From Hydrogenophilaceae bacterium (GTDB lineage: Bacteria > Pseudomonadota > Gammaproteobacteria > Burkholderiales > Thiobacillaceae), in the NCBI GenBank assembly GCA_013389025.1, contig JACAED010000102.1:1-59116 (forward strand): DNA of 59,116 bases, given 5' to 3'. Position numbers and translations under genes: made by a program. Of the stretch, positions 1 through 7,899 are shown piece by piece. How positions within the stretch are numbered: position 1 is the first letter of the stretch; every line of letters begins with the position of its first letter. The notes under the pieces are model-generated. The model was not told the origin of the DNA and searched no databases. It saw only the letters and a list, made by a program, of their open reading frames with translations.

Positions 1-1
1 A

Positions 2-232
2 GAGTGGAAACAGCGCGACCCCATCTACATCCTGCGCGACCGGCTGATTGCAGAAAATGCCATGACCATGGCCGACTACGAGGCCCTGGAAAAGGAAACC
101 GACGCCTACATCGAAAACGAGGTCATCAAGTTTGCCGAAGAGTCGCCAGAACCCAAAGTCGAAGAACTGGAAAAATACGTTCTTGCGGAACGCGAAACCC
201 AATTGCCCTGGCTTACGGGCAAGGCCGCTTAA
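2..232 (+). CDS. pdhA: Pyruvate dehydrogenase E1 component, alpha subunit (C-terminal fragment)
   Basis: This is the end of a gene cut by the window edge; it reads in frame from base 2 to TAA at 230-232 (about 76 residues). The visible part (EWKQRDPIYILRDRL, then the ending LPWLTGKAA) fits the helical C-terminus of thiamine-diphosphate E1 alpha subunits of the heterotetrameric type, which decarboxylate pyruvate and pass the acetyl group to lipoyl-E2. The ORF track missed it because there is no start codon in the window. pdhB begins 12 bases downstream and the E2-E3 gene follows, so the operon order supports the call. The catalytic and ThDP-binding regions lie outside the window. A branched-chain 2-oxoacid or acetoin dehydrogenase E1 alpha is a less likely alternative. 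Confidence 0.85.
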   Translation, partial: EWKQRDPIYILRDRLIAENAMTMADYEALEKETDAYIENEVIKFAEESPEPKVEELEKYVLAERETQLPWLTGKAA

Positions 233-244
233 AGGAATGCAATA

Positions 245-1228
245 ATGGCAAACATCATGTACTGGGAAGCCATCCAGCGCGCGCACGACGAAGAAATGGC
301 CCGCGATCCGCTGGTCATCTGCATGGGCGAAGACATCGGCGTGGCCGGCGGTACCTACAAGGCCACCAAGGGCCTGTACGAGAAATACGGTCCTTTGCGT
401 GTCATCGACACACCCATTTCCGAAGGCAGTTACACGGGCCTGGGTATCGGCGCCTCTTTTCTGGGTGTACGGCCCATCATCGAAATCATGTCGGTCAATT
501 TCGCCTGGCTGGCCATGGACCAGATGTTCAATTCCGCCGCCAAAGTGCGCTATATGTCCGGCGGCCAGCTCACTGCGCCCTGCGTGTTCCGTGCCGCCGG
601 CGGCGCTGCGCATCAGCTGGGCGCCCAGCACTCCGCACGCATGGAAAAAGTCTTCATGGGCATTGCCGGCCTGCGCGTGGTGACCCCCTCCAATCCAAAA
701 CAGGCCTATGGTCTGCTGAAATCCGCCATCCGCTGCGACGACCCGGTGTTCATCAACGAGCACGAGCTCATGTACAACATGAAAGGCGACGTGCCGGACA
801 CCGAGTACTTCCATCCGCTGGAAGGCTCCGAAGTCACCCGCACCGGCACGGATGTCACATTGTTCGGTTACAACATTTCCGTGCACTGGAATTTGAAAGC
901 CGCGGAAATCCTCGACAAGCAGTACGGCATTTCCGCCGAGGTGGTGGATCTGTACAGTCTTGCCCCACTTGATCGCGAAGGCATCCGCAAGTCGGTATCC
1001 AAGACGCATCGCGCGGTGGTGAGCTGTGAGGACGAAGCGCCTGTATCGGTTGGCGCGGAAGTCATCTCCATCATCAACGAGGAATGCTTCTTCGACCTGG
1101 ATGCCGCGCCTGTGCGCATCAATTCCACCAATGTGCCCCAGCCATACAACCACACGCTGGAAAAGGCAACCATTCCCAATCATGAGGACGTGGTCAACGC
1201 CGTGTTGAAGATGTTCGGCAAAGCGTAA
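245..1228 (+). CDS. pdhB: Pyruvate dehydrogenase E1 component, beta subunit
   Basis: A 327-residue transketolase-like E1 beta subunit, of normal length for the family. The start ATG follows an AAAGGAATG-type ribosome site just after pdhA. Recognisable blocks are GEDIGVAGGTYKATKGL near residue 30, the pyrimidine-binding domain with TPISEGSYTGLGIGAS, the FRAAGGAAHQLGAQHS segment, and a C-terminal transketolase domain ending NHTLEKATIPN. With the alpha subunit it forms the alpha2-beta2 E1 enzyme in the cytoplasm. This is the two-subunit E1 rather than the single-chain AceE usual in many proteobacteria. Substrate assignment to pyruvate rests on family resemblance and operon context; acetoin or 2-oxoisovalerate are not excluded. 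Confidence 0.9.
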   Translation: MANIMYWEAIQRAHDEEMARDPLVICMGEDIGVAGGTYKATKGLYEKYGPLRVIDTPISEGSYTGLGIGASFLGVRPIIEIMSVNFAWLAMDQMFNSAAKVRYMSGGQLTAPCVFRAAGGAAHQLGAQHSARMEKVFMGIAGLRVVTPSNPKQAYGLLKSAIRCDDPVFINEHELMYNMKGDVPDTEYFHPLEGSEVTRTGTDVTLFGYNISVHWNLKAAEILDKQYGISAEVVDLYSLAPLDREGIRKSVSKTHRAVVSCEDEAPVSVGAEVISIINEECFFDLDAAPVRINSTNVPQPYNHTLEKATIPNHEDVVNAVLKMFGKA

Positions 1229-1238
1229 CAAACTTGAG

Positions 1239-1320
1239 AACCGCCAAGACGCAAAGAACGCTGAGAAAGACCTGCTTTTTTTCAAGAAAATTTCTCAGCG
1301 CCCGCCACGTCTCTGCGGTT
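1239..1320. repeat. Short inverted-repeat element, copy A
   Basis: The spacer between pdhB and the E2-E3 gene is bounded by two 30-base arms in opposite orientation. The left arm starts AACCGCCAAGACGCAAAG and the right arm ends GTCTCTGCGGTT; both have CTGAGAAA at the inner side. The arms match well at both ends and diverge in the middle. Their wording (ACGCAAAG, CGCTGAG) is shared with the elements at 18663, 39503 and 51152. The element could form a long hairpin in the pdh mRNA between E1 and E2-E3. Confidence 0.6.
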
Positions 1321-1341
1321 AAAGACTTTTAGGAATCAAGC

Positions 1342-4300
1342 ATGTCCCAACACTTTGCGATAACGATGCCCCAGCTCTCGGACACCATGACCGAGGGCGT
1401 GGTCGTCACCTGGGAAAAACAACCCGGCGACAAGGTCGAGCGTGGCGACATCGTGGCGACTGTCGAAACCGACAAGGCCATTATGGACGTGGAGGTATTC
1501 AAGGCCGGGTATCTGGCCGGTCCGTTAGCGGAAGTTGGCGCCACCATTCCGGTTGGCGGCGCGCTGGGCTACATCACCGATACGCCTGGCGACCTCGCCA
1601 TCGAAGCCAATGAAGTCGTGGAAGAAAAAGCCCAGACGGAAATGATCCCGCACCATGCGGGCACACCGATCGTCATGCCACAACTCTCTGACACCATGAC
1701 CGAAGGCGTGGTGGTGACCTGGGAAAAGGAACCCGGCGACGCCATCAAACGAGGCGACATCGTGGCCACGGTGGAAACCGACAAGGCCATCATGGACGTG
1801 GAAGTGTTCCAGGAAGGCTTTCTGTCAGGTCCGCTGGCCGATGTCGGCAGCGTGGTCGAAGTCGGCCACCCCATGGCCTTCATCGTCTCGGACAAGGACA
1901 AGGTCAACGACACCGGCGTCACCATCGGCGCAGATCACAAGGTCAAGGAATCCCACCCGATCAAACACAGCGACACGCCGCGCACGCCCAGCCTGCCCAT
2001 TCCCAAAACCGCGCCCGCCACGGCCCCTGCTGTTTCCCATCCGGGTGCCGCGCCCGCGCCGCGAGTTTCCGGCCGCAAGATTTCACCTTACGCGCGCAAA
2101 CTGGCCGGGCAAATGGGCGTCGATCTCAAGTCGCTGGCCGCTAGCGGTCCCGAAGGCATTGTGATTGCGGCCGATGTGGCACGCGCCCGCCCAAGCATGG
2201 CGGAAGTGGCGCATTCGCTGCCGCAGGTCGACGTGCCTGGCGCCGGGCGTCCCATGAGCTCAATGGAAAAGGCTGTCAGCCATGCCATGACGGCTTCGCT
2301 CACGCTGCCGACCTTCAACGTCACCATGAACATCGATACCGGCAAGCTGACCAGAGCCGCCAAGGCAGCGGGGGTGTCGGTCACGGTGGCCATCGCCAAG
2401 GCCTGCTCCGTGGCCATGGAAAAATTCCCGCGCATGAACTGGGCCTACCAGCCGGTGGACAAGCTGGTCGAGCGTCCCAACCATGACTTCGGCGTGGCCG
2501 TGAAATCCGACGACGGCGGCCTCGTCGTACCCATCATCAGTGGCATCGAACACAAAAGCCTGGCCACGATGCAGGCCGACTGGAATGACCTTGTTCCGCG
2601 TGCACGCATCCGCAAGCTGGCGCCAAGGGAATTTGCCAACCCCACGTTCACCATCTCCAACATGGGGATGTTCGGCGTGACCCATTTCACCGCCATTCCC
2701 ACACCCGGCATTGCTGCCATTCTGGCAATCGCCGCCAACGGCCCGCAAGGCACGCCGTTCACCATCACCGCCGATCATCGCGTACTGAACGGTGCGGACG
2801 TGGCCGGTTATATGGCCGAACTCAAACAAGTCATTGAAGCGCCCGAAGCCTGGATGGCGGGTAGCGCACCCGTTGCCGTCAGCGCCGTCACACCGGCGAA
2901 AACTTCCGCCCCGGCTTTCTCCATTCCCGAAGGCAACTGGGATTACCCGGTCGTCGTCATCGGCGGTGGGCCTGGTGGTGAGGATTGCGCGCGCGATCTC
3001 GCCGATCACGGCATCAAGGTCGCCATGATCAACAACGAACCCTTCCCGGGTGGCGAATGCCTGTGGCGTGGCTGCATTCCTTCCAAAGCCTGGCGCGCGG
3101 CGGCCGATATCATCCGCAACCGCGCGCACGATGCCGAGATCGGCATCACCGGTACGGACAAGCCCAAAATGGACTGGGCGCAGATCGAGAAGCACCGCCG
3201 CTGGGTCCAGCAGTCTCGCGGCGAAATGGCACTCAAGACCGATAAGGGCATGAAGATCGATGTCATCGAGGGCTTTGGCGAATTCGTCGATGCGCACACG
3301 GTAAAAGTCACTTCCCCCGATGGCGCGGTTCGCAACATAACCTTCGGCGCGGCGGTCATCGCCACCGGCGCGCCTGCTTTCGTGCCGCCTATTCCCGGTG
3401 CAAGAGAAAATTTGAGCACCGGCGGCGTCGTCACTTCCGATACCATCTGGAATCTGGCCAGCCCGCCGAAGAAAATGGCCATCGTCGGCGGCGGCGTCAT
3501 CGGCGTGGAAATGGCACAGATCTTCCGCGACTTTGGCTGTGAGGTACTCATGCTGGAACGCAACACCCGCATCCTCGCCGAAGTGGAAGAAGAGATTGCC
3601 AAAACCCTGATCGATCTGTTGGAAAAGGAAATCACCGTCGTCACCAACGCCAGCATCGAAGGCGTCGCCCGAAATTCCAGTGGCAACGCTTCTGGCGCCA
3701 TGCAAATTACTTACAAAAACAGCGCGGGCGAGGCAAAAACCTTTGACTGCGACGTGGTATTGATGGCCACCGGCAAACGCCCGGATACCAGCAAGCTCAA
3801 TCTCGACAAAGCTGGCGTCGCGCTGGACGGCGCTGCCATCCAGGTCAACAGCCGTTGCCAAACCTCGCGGCCGCATATCTTCGCTGTGGGTGACGTCATC
3901 GGTGGCTACATGCTGGCGCACACCGCCGCCACGCAAGGACGTGTGGCCGCCGACACCATTCTCGGCCACGACGCCGAGTACGATCAGGACAAGGATTGCG
4001 CCGTGACTTTCTCGCGCCCGCAGGCCGGCTTTGTTGGCCTGAGCCTGGCCCAGGCCAAGGCCAAAGGCATCGATGCCGTCGAGGCCAAAATGCCCATGAG
4101 CATCGACGCCAAGGCCATGATCACCGGCGAAACCGAAGGCATGATCAAGATGGTGGCAGACAAGGCCAGCGGCCGCATCATCGGCGTGCATTTCCTCGCC
4201 GACCATACCGATACGTTGATCGGCGCAGGCGTGATGATGGTCGCGGGTGAAATGACCCTCACCCAAGTTGCCAAGGCCATCTTCCCACACCCGACCCAGA

Positions 4301-4365
4301 CCGAACTTTTTGGAGAGCTAGCTCGGCGGATTCTGGCGCGTCTGCGGCGCACGGCAAAGAAATAA
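1342..4365 (+). CDS. Fused dihydrolipoamide acetyltransferase (E2) - dihydrolipoamide dehydrogenase (E3)
   Basis: A single 1007-residue ORF carries both remaining activities of the pyruvate dehydrogenase complex. From the N-terminus there are two lipoyl domains (about 1-80 and 110-185), each with the lipoylation site ETDKA inside an identical VETDKAIMDVEVF. A peripheral-subunit-binding domain follows (SPYARKLAGQMGVDLKSL, about 245-280), then the E2 acyltransferase domain (about 300-510), then a linker and a complete flavoprotein E3 (about 535-1005). E3 shows the FAD motif VIGGGPGG, the redox disulfide CLWRGC, a second dinucleotide fold GGGVIGVEMA, FAVGDV, and the terminal HPTQTE holding the catalytic His-Glu. 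The E2 active-site block reads DHRVLNGAD, with Asn where DG is usual. E2 and E3 are normally separate proteins. No stop or frameshift appears in the junction. Confidence 0.93.
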   Translation: MSQHFAITMPQLSDTMTEGVVVTWEKQPGDKVERGDIVATVETDKAIMDVEVFKAGYLAGPLAEVGATIPVGGALGYITDTPGDLAIEANEVVEEKAQTEMIPHHAGTPIVMPQLSDTMTEGVVVTWEKEPGDAIKRGDIVATVETDKAIMDVEVFQEGFLSGPLADVGSVVEVGHPMAFIVSDKDKVNDTGVTIGADHKVKESHPIKHSDTPRTPSLPIPKTAPATAPAVSHPGAAPAPRVSGRKISPYARKLAGQMGVDLKSLAASGPEGIVIAADVARARPSMAEVAHSLPQVDVPGAGRPMSSMEKAVSHAMTASLTLPTFNVTMNIDTGKLTRAAKAAGVSVTVAIAKACSVAMEKFPRMNWAYQPVDKLVERPNHDFGVAVKSDDGGLVVPIISGIEHKSLATMQADWNDLVPRARIRKLAPREFANPTFTISNMGMFGVTHFTAIPTPGIAAILAIAANGPQGTPFTITADHRVLNGADVAGYMAELKQVIEAPEAWMAGSAPVAVSAVTPAKTSAPAFSIPEGNWDYPVVVIGGGPGGEDCARDLADHGIKVAMINNEPFPGGECLWRGCIPSKAWRAAADIIRNRAHDAEIGITGTDKPKMDWAQIEKHRRWVQQSRGEMALKTDKGMKIDVIEGFGEFVDAHTVKVTSPDGAVRNITFGAAVIATGAPAFVPPIPGARENLSTGGVVTSDTIWNLASPPKKMAIVGGGVIGVEMAQIFRDFGCEVLMLERNTRILAEVEEEIAKTLIDLLEKEITVVTNASIEGVARNSSGNASGAMQITYKNSAGEAKTFDCDVVLMATGKRPDTSKLNLDKAGVALDGAAIQVNSRCQTSRPHIFAVGDVIGGYMLAHTAATQGRVAADTILGHDAEYDQDKDCAVTFSRPQAGFVGLSLAQAKAKGIDAVEAKMPMSIDAKAMITGETEGMIKMVADKASGRIIGVHFLADHTDTLIGAGVMMVAGEMTLTQVAKAIFPHPTQTELFGELARRILARLRRTAKK

Positions 4366-4382
4366 AAGTCATATGCAGTTAA

Positions 4383-4417
4383 AACAGCCGGGGTCGCAAA
4401 CATGGCCCCGGTTGTTT
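4383..4417 (+). terminator. Rho-independent terminator after the pdh operon
   Basis: AACAGCCGGGG pairs with CCCCGGTTGTT (10 of 11 Watson-Crick plus one G-T) around a loop of about 13 bases, followed by TTTA. It lies 17 bases after the E2-E3 stop codon. Confidence 0.7.
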
Positions 4418-4484
4418 ATCTCCACCAGCGGACTGGCACGGCCAGGCACGGTGCAAGGACAGATTTACTGATAAAGTCTCCATC

Positions 4485-5084
4485 ATGCCGCCTATCACCC
4501 TCGCGCTGATTCTCATCAACGCCTTCGTCTATCTGCTGGGAATGTTTTCCGGGCCGGAAATCGTGCGCACGTTCGCATTATGGCCGCCGTGGATGGCCGA
4601 ACTTTTCCATCCCTGGCAACTGGTCACCTACAGCTTTCTGCATGGGTCTGCGCTGCATCTGGGCTTCAACATGTTCGCCATCTGGATGTTCGGCTCGGCG
4701 CTGGAAAGAAAATGGGGTGACCTGCGTTACCTGCTTACCTACCTCATCAGCGTAGTCGTGGCCGCCATGACCCAGATTGCCGTCAGCGGCTATCTCATGC
4801 GCTTTGGCGGCCCGGTAATCGGCGCTTCCGGCGGCGTGTTCGGGCTGCTGCTGGCCTATGCACTGTACTTCCCCAACCGCCATATCACGATATTTTTCCT
4901 GCCATTCGGGATACCCGCGCGCAGGTTCGTGCTGGGCTATGGGCTGATTGAACTGGTGCTGGGGGTATTCAGCACCTCTGCTGGCGTCGCGCACTTTGCC
5001 CACCTTGGCGGGCTGTTTGGCGGCTGGCTGGGGGTGCAGTACTTCCGGGGCCGAGGGTTGTTTGGTAAAGGCTGGAGGCATTGA
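4485..5084 (+). CDS. Rhomboid-family intramembrane serine protease
   Basis: A 199-residue polytopic membrane protein of the compact six-helix rhomboid type. The catalytic serine lies in GASGGVFGLLLAY (about residue 113) and the catalytic histidine in HLGGLFGGWLG near the C-terminus. The preceding HGSALHLGFNMFAIWMFG contains the family's conserved HxxxN oxyanion segment. Members cleave single-pass membrane proteins inside the inner membrane; the substrate is unknown here. The gene stands between two hairpin terminators and appears monocistronic. No cytoplasmic extra domain is present. Confidence 0.88.
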   Translation: MPPITLALILINAFVYLLGMFSGPEIVRTFALWPPWMAELFHPWQLVTYSFLHGSALHLGFNMFAIWMFGSALERKWGDLRYLLTYLISVVVAAMTQIAVSGYLMRFGGPVIGASGGVFGLLLAYALYFPNRHITIFFLPFGIPARRFVLGYGLIELVLGVFSTSAGVAHFAHLGGLFGGWLGVQYFRGRGLFGKGWRH

Positions 5085-5124
5085 ACCTGCCGGAAAGTAT
5101 TGAGTCTTCTACCTTCCCATAACC

Positions 5125-5147
5125 AACGGGGCCTTACGGCCCCGTTT
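5125..5147. terminator. Bidirectional hairpin terminator between rhomboid and PEP-CTERM genes
   Basis: AACGGGGCC and GGCCCCGTT form a perfect 9-base stem with a TTAC loop. The T-containing tail suits the plus-strand rhomboid gene. The convergent PEP-CTERM gene stops at 5150, so the hairpin also lies just beyond its end. Confidence 0.7.
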
Positions 5148-5149
5148 GC

Positions 5150-6115
5150 TTATGAAAACCAATTCAGGGACATGCGCCGTTTTACAGCCCAGCCCACTAG
5201 CCCCAATCCGGCAATCAGCGTGGCCCAGGTCTCGGGTTCGGGAACAGCCGTCACGTTATACGAAGCGCCGGCCGCAGAAGTAAAACTCACGCCGGACGGC
5301 AGAATGATTTGCGTGAGGGCCGCGGTCGAGTCGAAATCCGCCGACCCGGCAGAGTACGTATCGGAGCTATCCTCCGGAATACTGGAGCTGCTGGTCAGCG
5401 CCAAGACCGAAGCCAGTGTGTAGGTCACGCCATCGACCGGGTGAAAACGGAGTTCGAAGTTCCAGTCTACGCTCCCGTCCTCAGCCGTGCCTGAGGCGAC
5501 ATGGGTCTGGAAACCCGAATAGTCAGACGCAAAACCGGTCAGCGATCCGGAACTGAATTCTGCCGAGGCGACCGAAGCCATTTCGATCGGGTGGCCATAC
5601 CCATCAAACGGTGGGGTTTCGTCCGACGGCAGGCTGAATGGCAATGTGGGGTCGAAAACGCCGAACTGGTAATCGGCCCCGGCATCGTTCCACGCGCCAT
5701 CCAGGTGGAAGCGCAAAACGACCACACCGCTGGTGCTGACGCTGCTGAATGTCCATTCATCCATCCAGAAACTCATTGCGCTTGCATAGGATCCACTGCC
5801 GCGACCTACGGAGTGGGTGGAGACGCTCGCACGATTCGTGGCGTAAACGGTAGAGGCACTGGCATAGGCCATGGTAATGACACCCATACCCGCAAAAAAT
5901 GAACAGCCAGTCTCGCTGGCGCACGCATCGATTTCGCCTGCCGAGTCACGGCTGTCGGAATCGTAATCTTCAAAGAAAGTGGTGGTGTCAGTGACGTCAT
6001 TACGAAAGACATCATTGACAACCGCCACTACCTGCGTATCGATGGTGCCGGCAGCAAGCGCCACGCCCGGCAGCATCGCCATGGTGATGAGCAAGCGATT
6101 AAAGGCTGTAACCAT
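5150..6115 (-). CDS. PEP-CTERM sorting domain-containing exported protein
   Basis: A secreted protein of 321 residues. I place the start at the ATG at 6115 because AAGAAAGGAA lies 6-8 bases upstream and a signal peptide follows directly (MVTAFNRLLITMAMLPGVALA). The longer ORF start at 6214 would put 33 residues before the signal. The body is Ser/Thr/Asp-rich and probably beta-rich, with no recognised enzyme domain. The C-terminus is a textbook PEP-CTERM tail: the VPEP motif, a hydrophobic helix (TWATLIAGLGLVGWAV) and a basic KRR end. Such tails are processed by exosortase systems in exopolysaccharide- or biofilm-producing Gram-negatives. No exosortase gene is visible in this window. Confidence 0.85.
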   Translation of the reverse strand: MVTAFNRLLITMAMLPGVALAAGTIDTQVVAVVNDVFRNDVTDTTTFFEDYDSDSRDSAGEIDACASETGCSFFAGMGVITMAYASASTVYATNRASVSTHSVGRGSGSYASAMSFWMDEWTFSSVSTSGVVVLRFHLDGAWNDAGADYQFGVFDPTLPFSLPSDETPPFDGYGHPIEMASVASAEFSSGSLTGFASDYSGFQTHVASGTAEDGSVDWNFELRFHPVDGVTYTLASVLALTSSSSIPEDSSDTYSAGSADFDSTAALTQIILPSGVSFTSAAGASYNVTAVPEPETWATLIAGLGLVGWAVKRRMSLNWFS

Positions 6116-6724
6116 ATCCGGGTTCCTTTCTTGTCCAGAAAAATACGGGCTGCCCGCGACATCCGTTTGTGGCCGGCGGTATTGCGCGCCGCGAGGACAC
6201 GCGACAATTTCCACTATCGCGCAAACACCAAATCAGATTTTCATGACGCCCCCCTTACGACCAATTATTATTGATCCGGAACGGTATGATGCAGGCCAAG
6301 CTTTAGCCTGACGAGCCGGCCTACCAGTTATAACTTGACAGGCCGGGTCAACAAATGCCCGTAACTAAGCAAATTTTGTTCCTTTCTATATTTAAACTTT
6401 AACATCAACAGGTTACCTGAATGGCGCCACCCTGAAACTGTCCGGAATGTAAAAATCGCCGACATTTCCGGCTATCCGGAGCAGCCCCACAGCCCGAGGG
6501 CCAATTCCACAGTGGCCGAAACGAGATTTCGGGATTTGTCCACATCGGCGCCCTTCTGCAGCGCAGCGTGAATTGACAGCAGCTCGACGAATTCCGGCAA
6601 TCCGTTCAGTTTTGATGAATAATAGAGTCCACTCACCCCCAGAAAGACCTTTCTCCATCTATTGAAGCATTTCCCCAATGGGAACCCGGTTGTCCAATAA
6701 TCCCTCTCTTACTGCAGTCTCGAA
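6116..6724. other. Intergenic stretch without a supportable gene
   Basis: About 600 bases separate the divergent PEP-CTERM gene (minus) and the MerB-like gene (plus). The middle (6360-6415) is AT-rich. Short ORFs on the minus strand at 6413-6678 start at weak codons and match nothing I recognise. The stretch probably holds both divergent promoters, but I cannot point to a convincing -35/-10 pair. Confidence 0.4.
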
Positions 6725-7366
6725 TTGAGTTTTTCCGCACAGGCCGATCTTGATAAAATCCTTGCCGCCCTCAAGGGCCTGCACCGCGCCTTTCCGATCG
6801 AGCAGCGATTGAAAATCCAGGCTTGCGACAGCAGCAGGGAGACTTATCTCGCCGTGCTTACCCGGTGGATGCAAACCTCTGCCGCACCCGCGCCAACCGG
6901 CTTTGATGCCGAGGCACTGGAGGAGCTGATGGCGCTGGATGCGCTGTACTTCACCGAAGATGAACAGGCTCTAGGCGTGCCGCCTTTTTGTCCGGTCAAG
7001 ACCGACATCATCCTGCATTTTCCGCACGAGACCCTTTACGCCGTTTCCGCCATCGATGCGCTGGCCCTGCCGCGCCTCCTCGACGCTGCGGCTACCCTCG
7101 AAACCTTTTGCCCGGCAAGCGGACAGCCGATCCAATTTCGCATCGACGCGCAAGGCAGTCCGTTTGAAAGCGACCTCAGCAATGCGGTGGTCGCCTTTCG
7201 AAAGATCATTGAAGAGCCGCGTCACTACGCCCGCGACGTTGCCCCCGGCATCCGCTTCGTGCATCCTGCGCTGGCTGGGCAATTTAGCCAACATCTGAAT
7301 CTGGCCGAAGCCGCTGCCGTCGCGCATGGTTTTTATGCCTTTCAGCGCAGGCTGCTTCAGACCTGA
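6725..7366 (+). CDS. Alkylmercury lyase (MerB)-fold protein lacking the catalytic cysteines
   Basis: A 213-residue protein beginning at TTG, the only usable start after the in-frame stop at 6698, with no clear ribosome site. The region around residues 105-135 (LYAVSAIDALALPRLL, then TFCPASGQPI) aligns by eye with MerB's LYAWCALDTLIFPAL and SHCAATGAP. The ending NLAEAAAVAHGFYAFQRRLL matches MerB's last helix. MerB cleaves carbon-mercury bonds using two cysteines. Here the first (in YAWCALD) is Ser and the second, in MerB's FCCHVHFF segment, has no counterpart, so lyase activity is unlikely. The N-terminal 90 residues could be the winged-helix part. No mer genes are near. The retropepsin-like gene follows with no gap. 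Confidence 0.6.
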   Translation: MSFSAQADLDKILAALKGLHRAFPIEQRLKIQACDSSRETYLAVLTRWMQTSAAPAPTGFDAEALEELMALDALYFTEDEQALGVPPFCPVKTDIILHFPHETLYAVSAIDALALPRLLDAAATLETFCPASGQPIQFRIDAQGSPFESDLSNAVVAFRKIIEEPRHYARDVAPGIRFVHPALAGQFSQHLNLAEAAAVAHGFYAFQRRLLQT

Positions 7367-7873
7367 ATGGCACCTCAAGGCCCACCCGAACTCCATCAGG
7401 TTTTTGGTTCTGCTTTCCTCAGAATCAGCATAGTGCTGGCGCTGATCTTGACGGGCTACCTCTTCTACAGGCATGCGACCCAACCCGACATGGAAGTCAT
7501 CCGCGCCAACGAAATCCGCCTGCAACGCCACAATGACGGCCATTACCGCATCAGCGGCAGCATCAACGGCAGCCCTGTCCAATTCATGCTCGATACCGGC
7601 GCCAGCATGGTCAGCGTTTCTGAAGAGGTCGCCCGACAGGCCGGCCTGAAATGCGACGCGCCCGCCAGTTTCACCACAGCCAACGGAAAAATCAGCGGCT
7701 GCGTCGCGCAGCGCGAGGAAATTGCGTTTGGCGAGTTTCGCCTGTTTGATGTGGACATCGCCATCATGCCCAATATGGACGATCTGGCTTTGCTGGGCAT
7801 GAATGCCCTGGGCCGGTTCGATCTGCAACAATCCGACGGAACCCTGATTATCCGCGCCAAGCGGGTAAAATAG
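7367..7873 (+). CDS. Membrane-anchored retropepsin-like aspartic protease
   Basis: A 168-residue protein whose ATG directly abuts the stop of the preceding gene. Residues 15-35 form one membrane anchor ([18 protein letters not shown]). The rest is a single retropepsin-like domain with the active-site motif [12 protein letters not shown] (DTG) and a later [13 protein letters not shown] block typical of the TIGR02281/clan AA family. Such one-domain proteases act as dimers and probably face the periplasm. The substrate is unknown. prfC begins 26 bases downstream. Confidence 0.85.
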   Translation: MAPQGPPELHQVFGSAFLRISIVLALILTGYLFYRHATQPDMEVIRANEIRLQRHNDGHYRISGSINGSPVQFMLDTGASMVSVSEEVARQAGLKCDAPASFTTANGKISGCVAQREEIAFGEFRLFDVDIAIMPNMDDLALLGMNALGRFDLQQSDGTLIIRAKRVK

Positions 7874-7899
7874 CGGCTGTTTCAGTAGCCGTATTCTCC

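Noticed and set aside
2260-4290. 676-aa minus-strand ORF opposite the E2-E3 gene
   Set aside because: It is a shadow frame of a strongly conserved plus-strand gene; its composition (His/Gly/Asp-rich) is typical of antisense of GC-rich coding DNA.
6413-6678. Two overlapping minus-strand ORFs (81 and 68 aa) between the PEP-CTERM and MerB-like genes
   Set aside because: The 68-aa frame starts at TTG, no ribosome site is visible, and neither resembles a known protein; at most a gene remnant.
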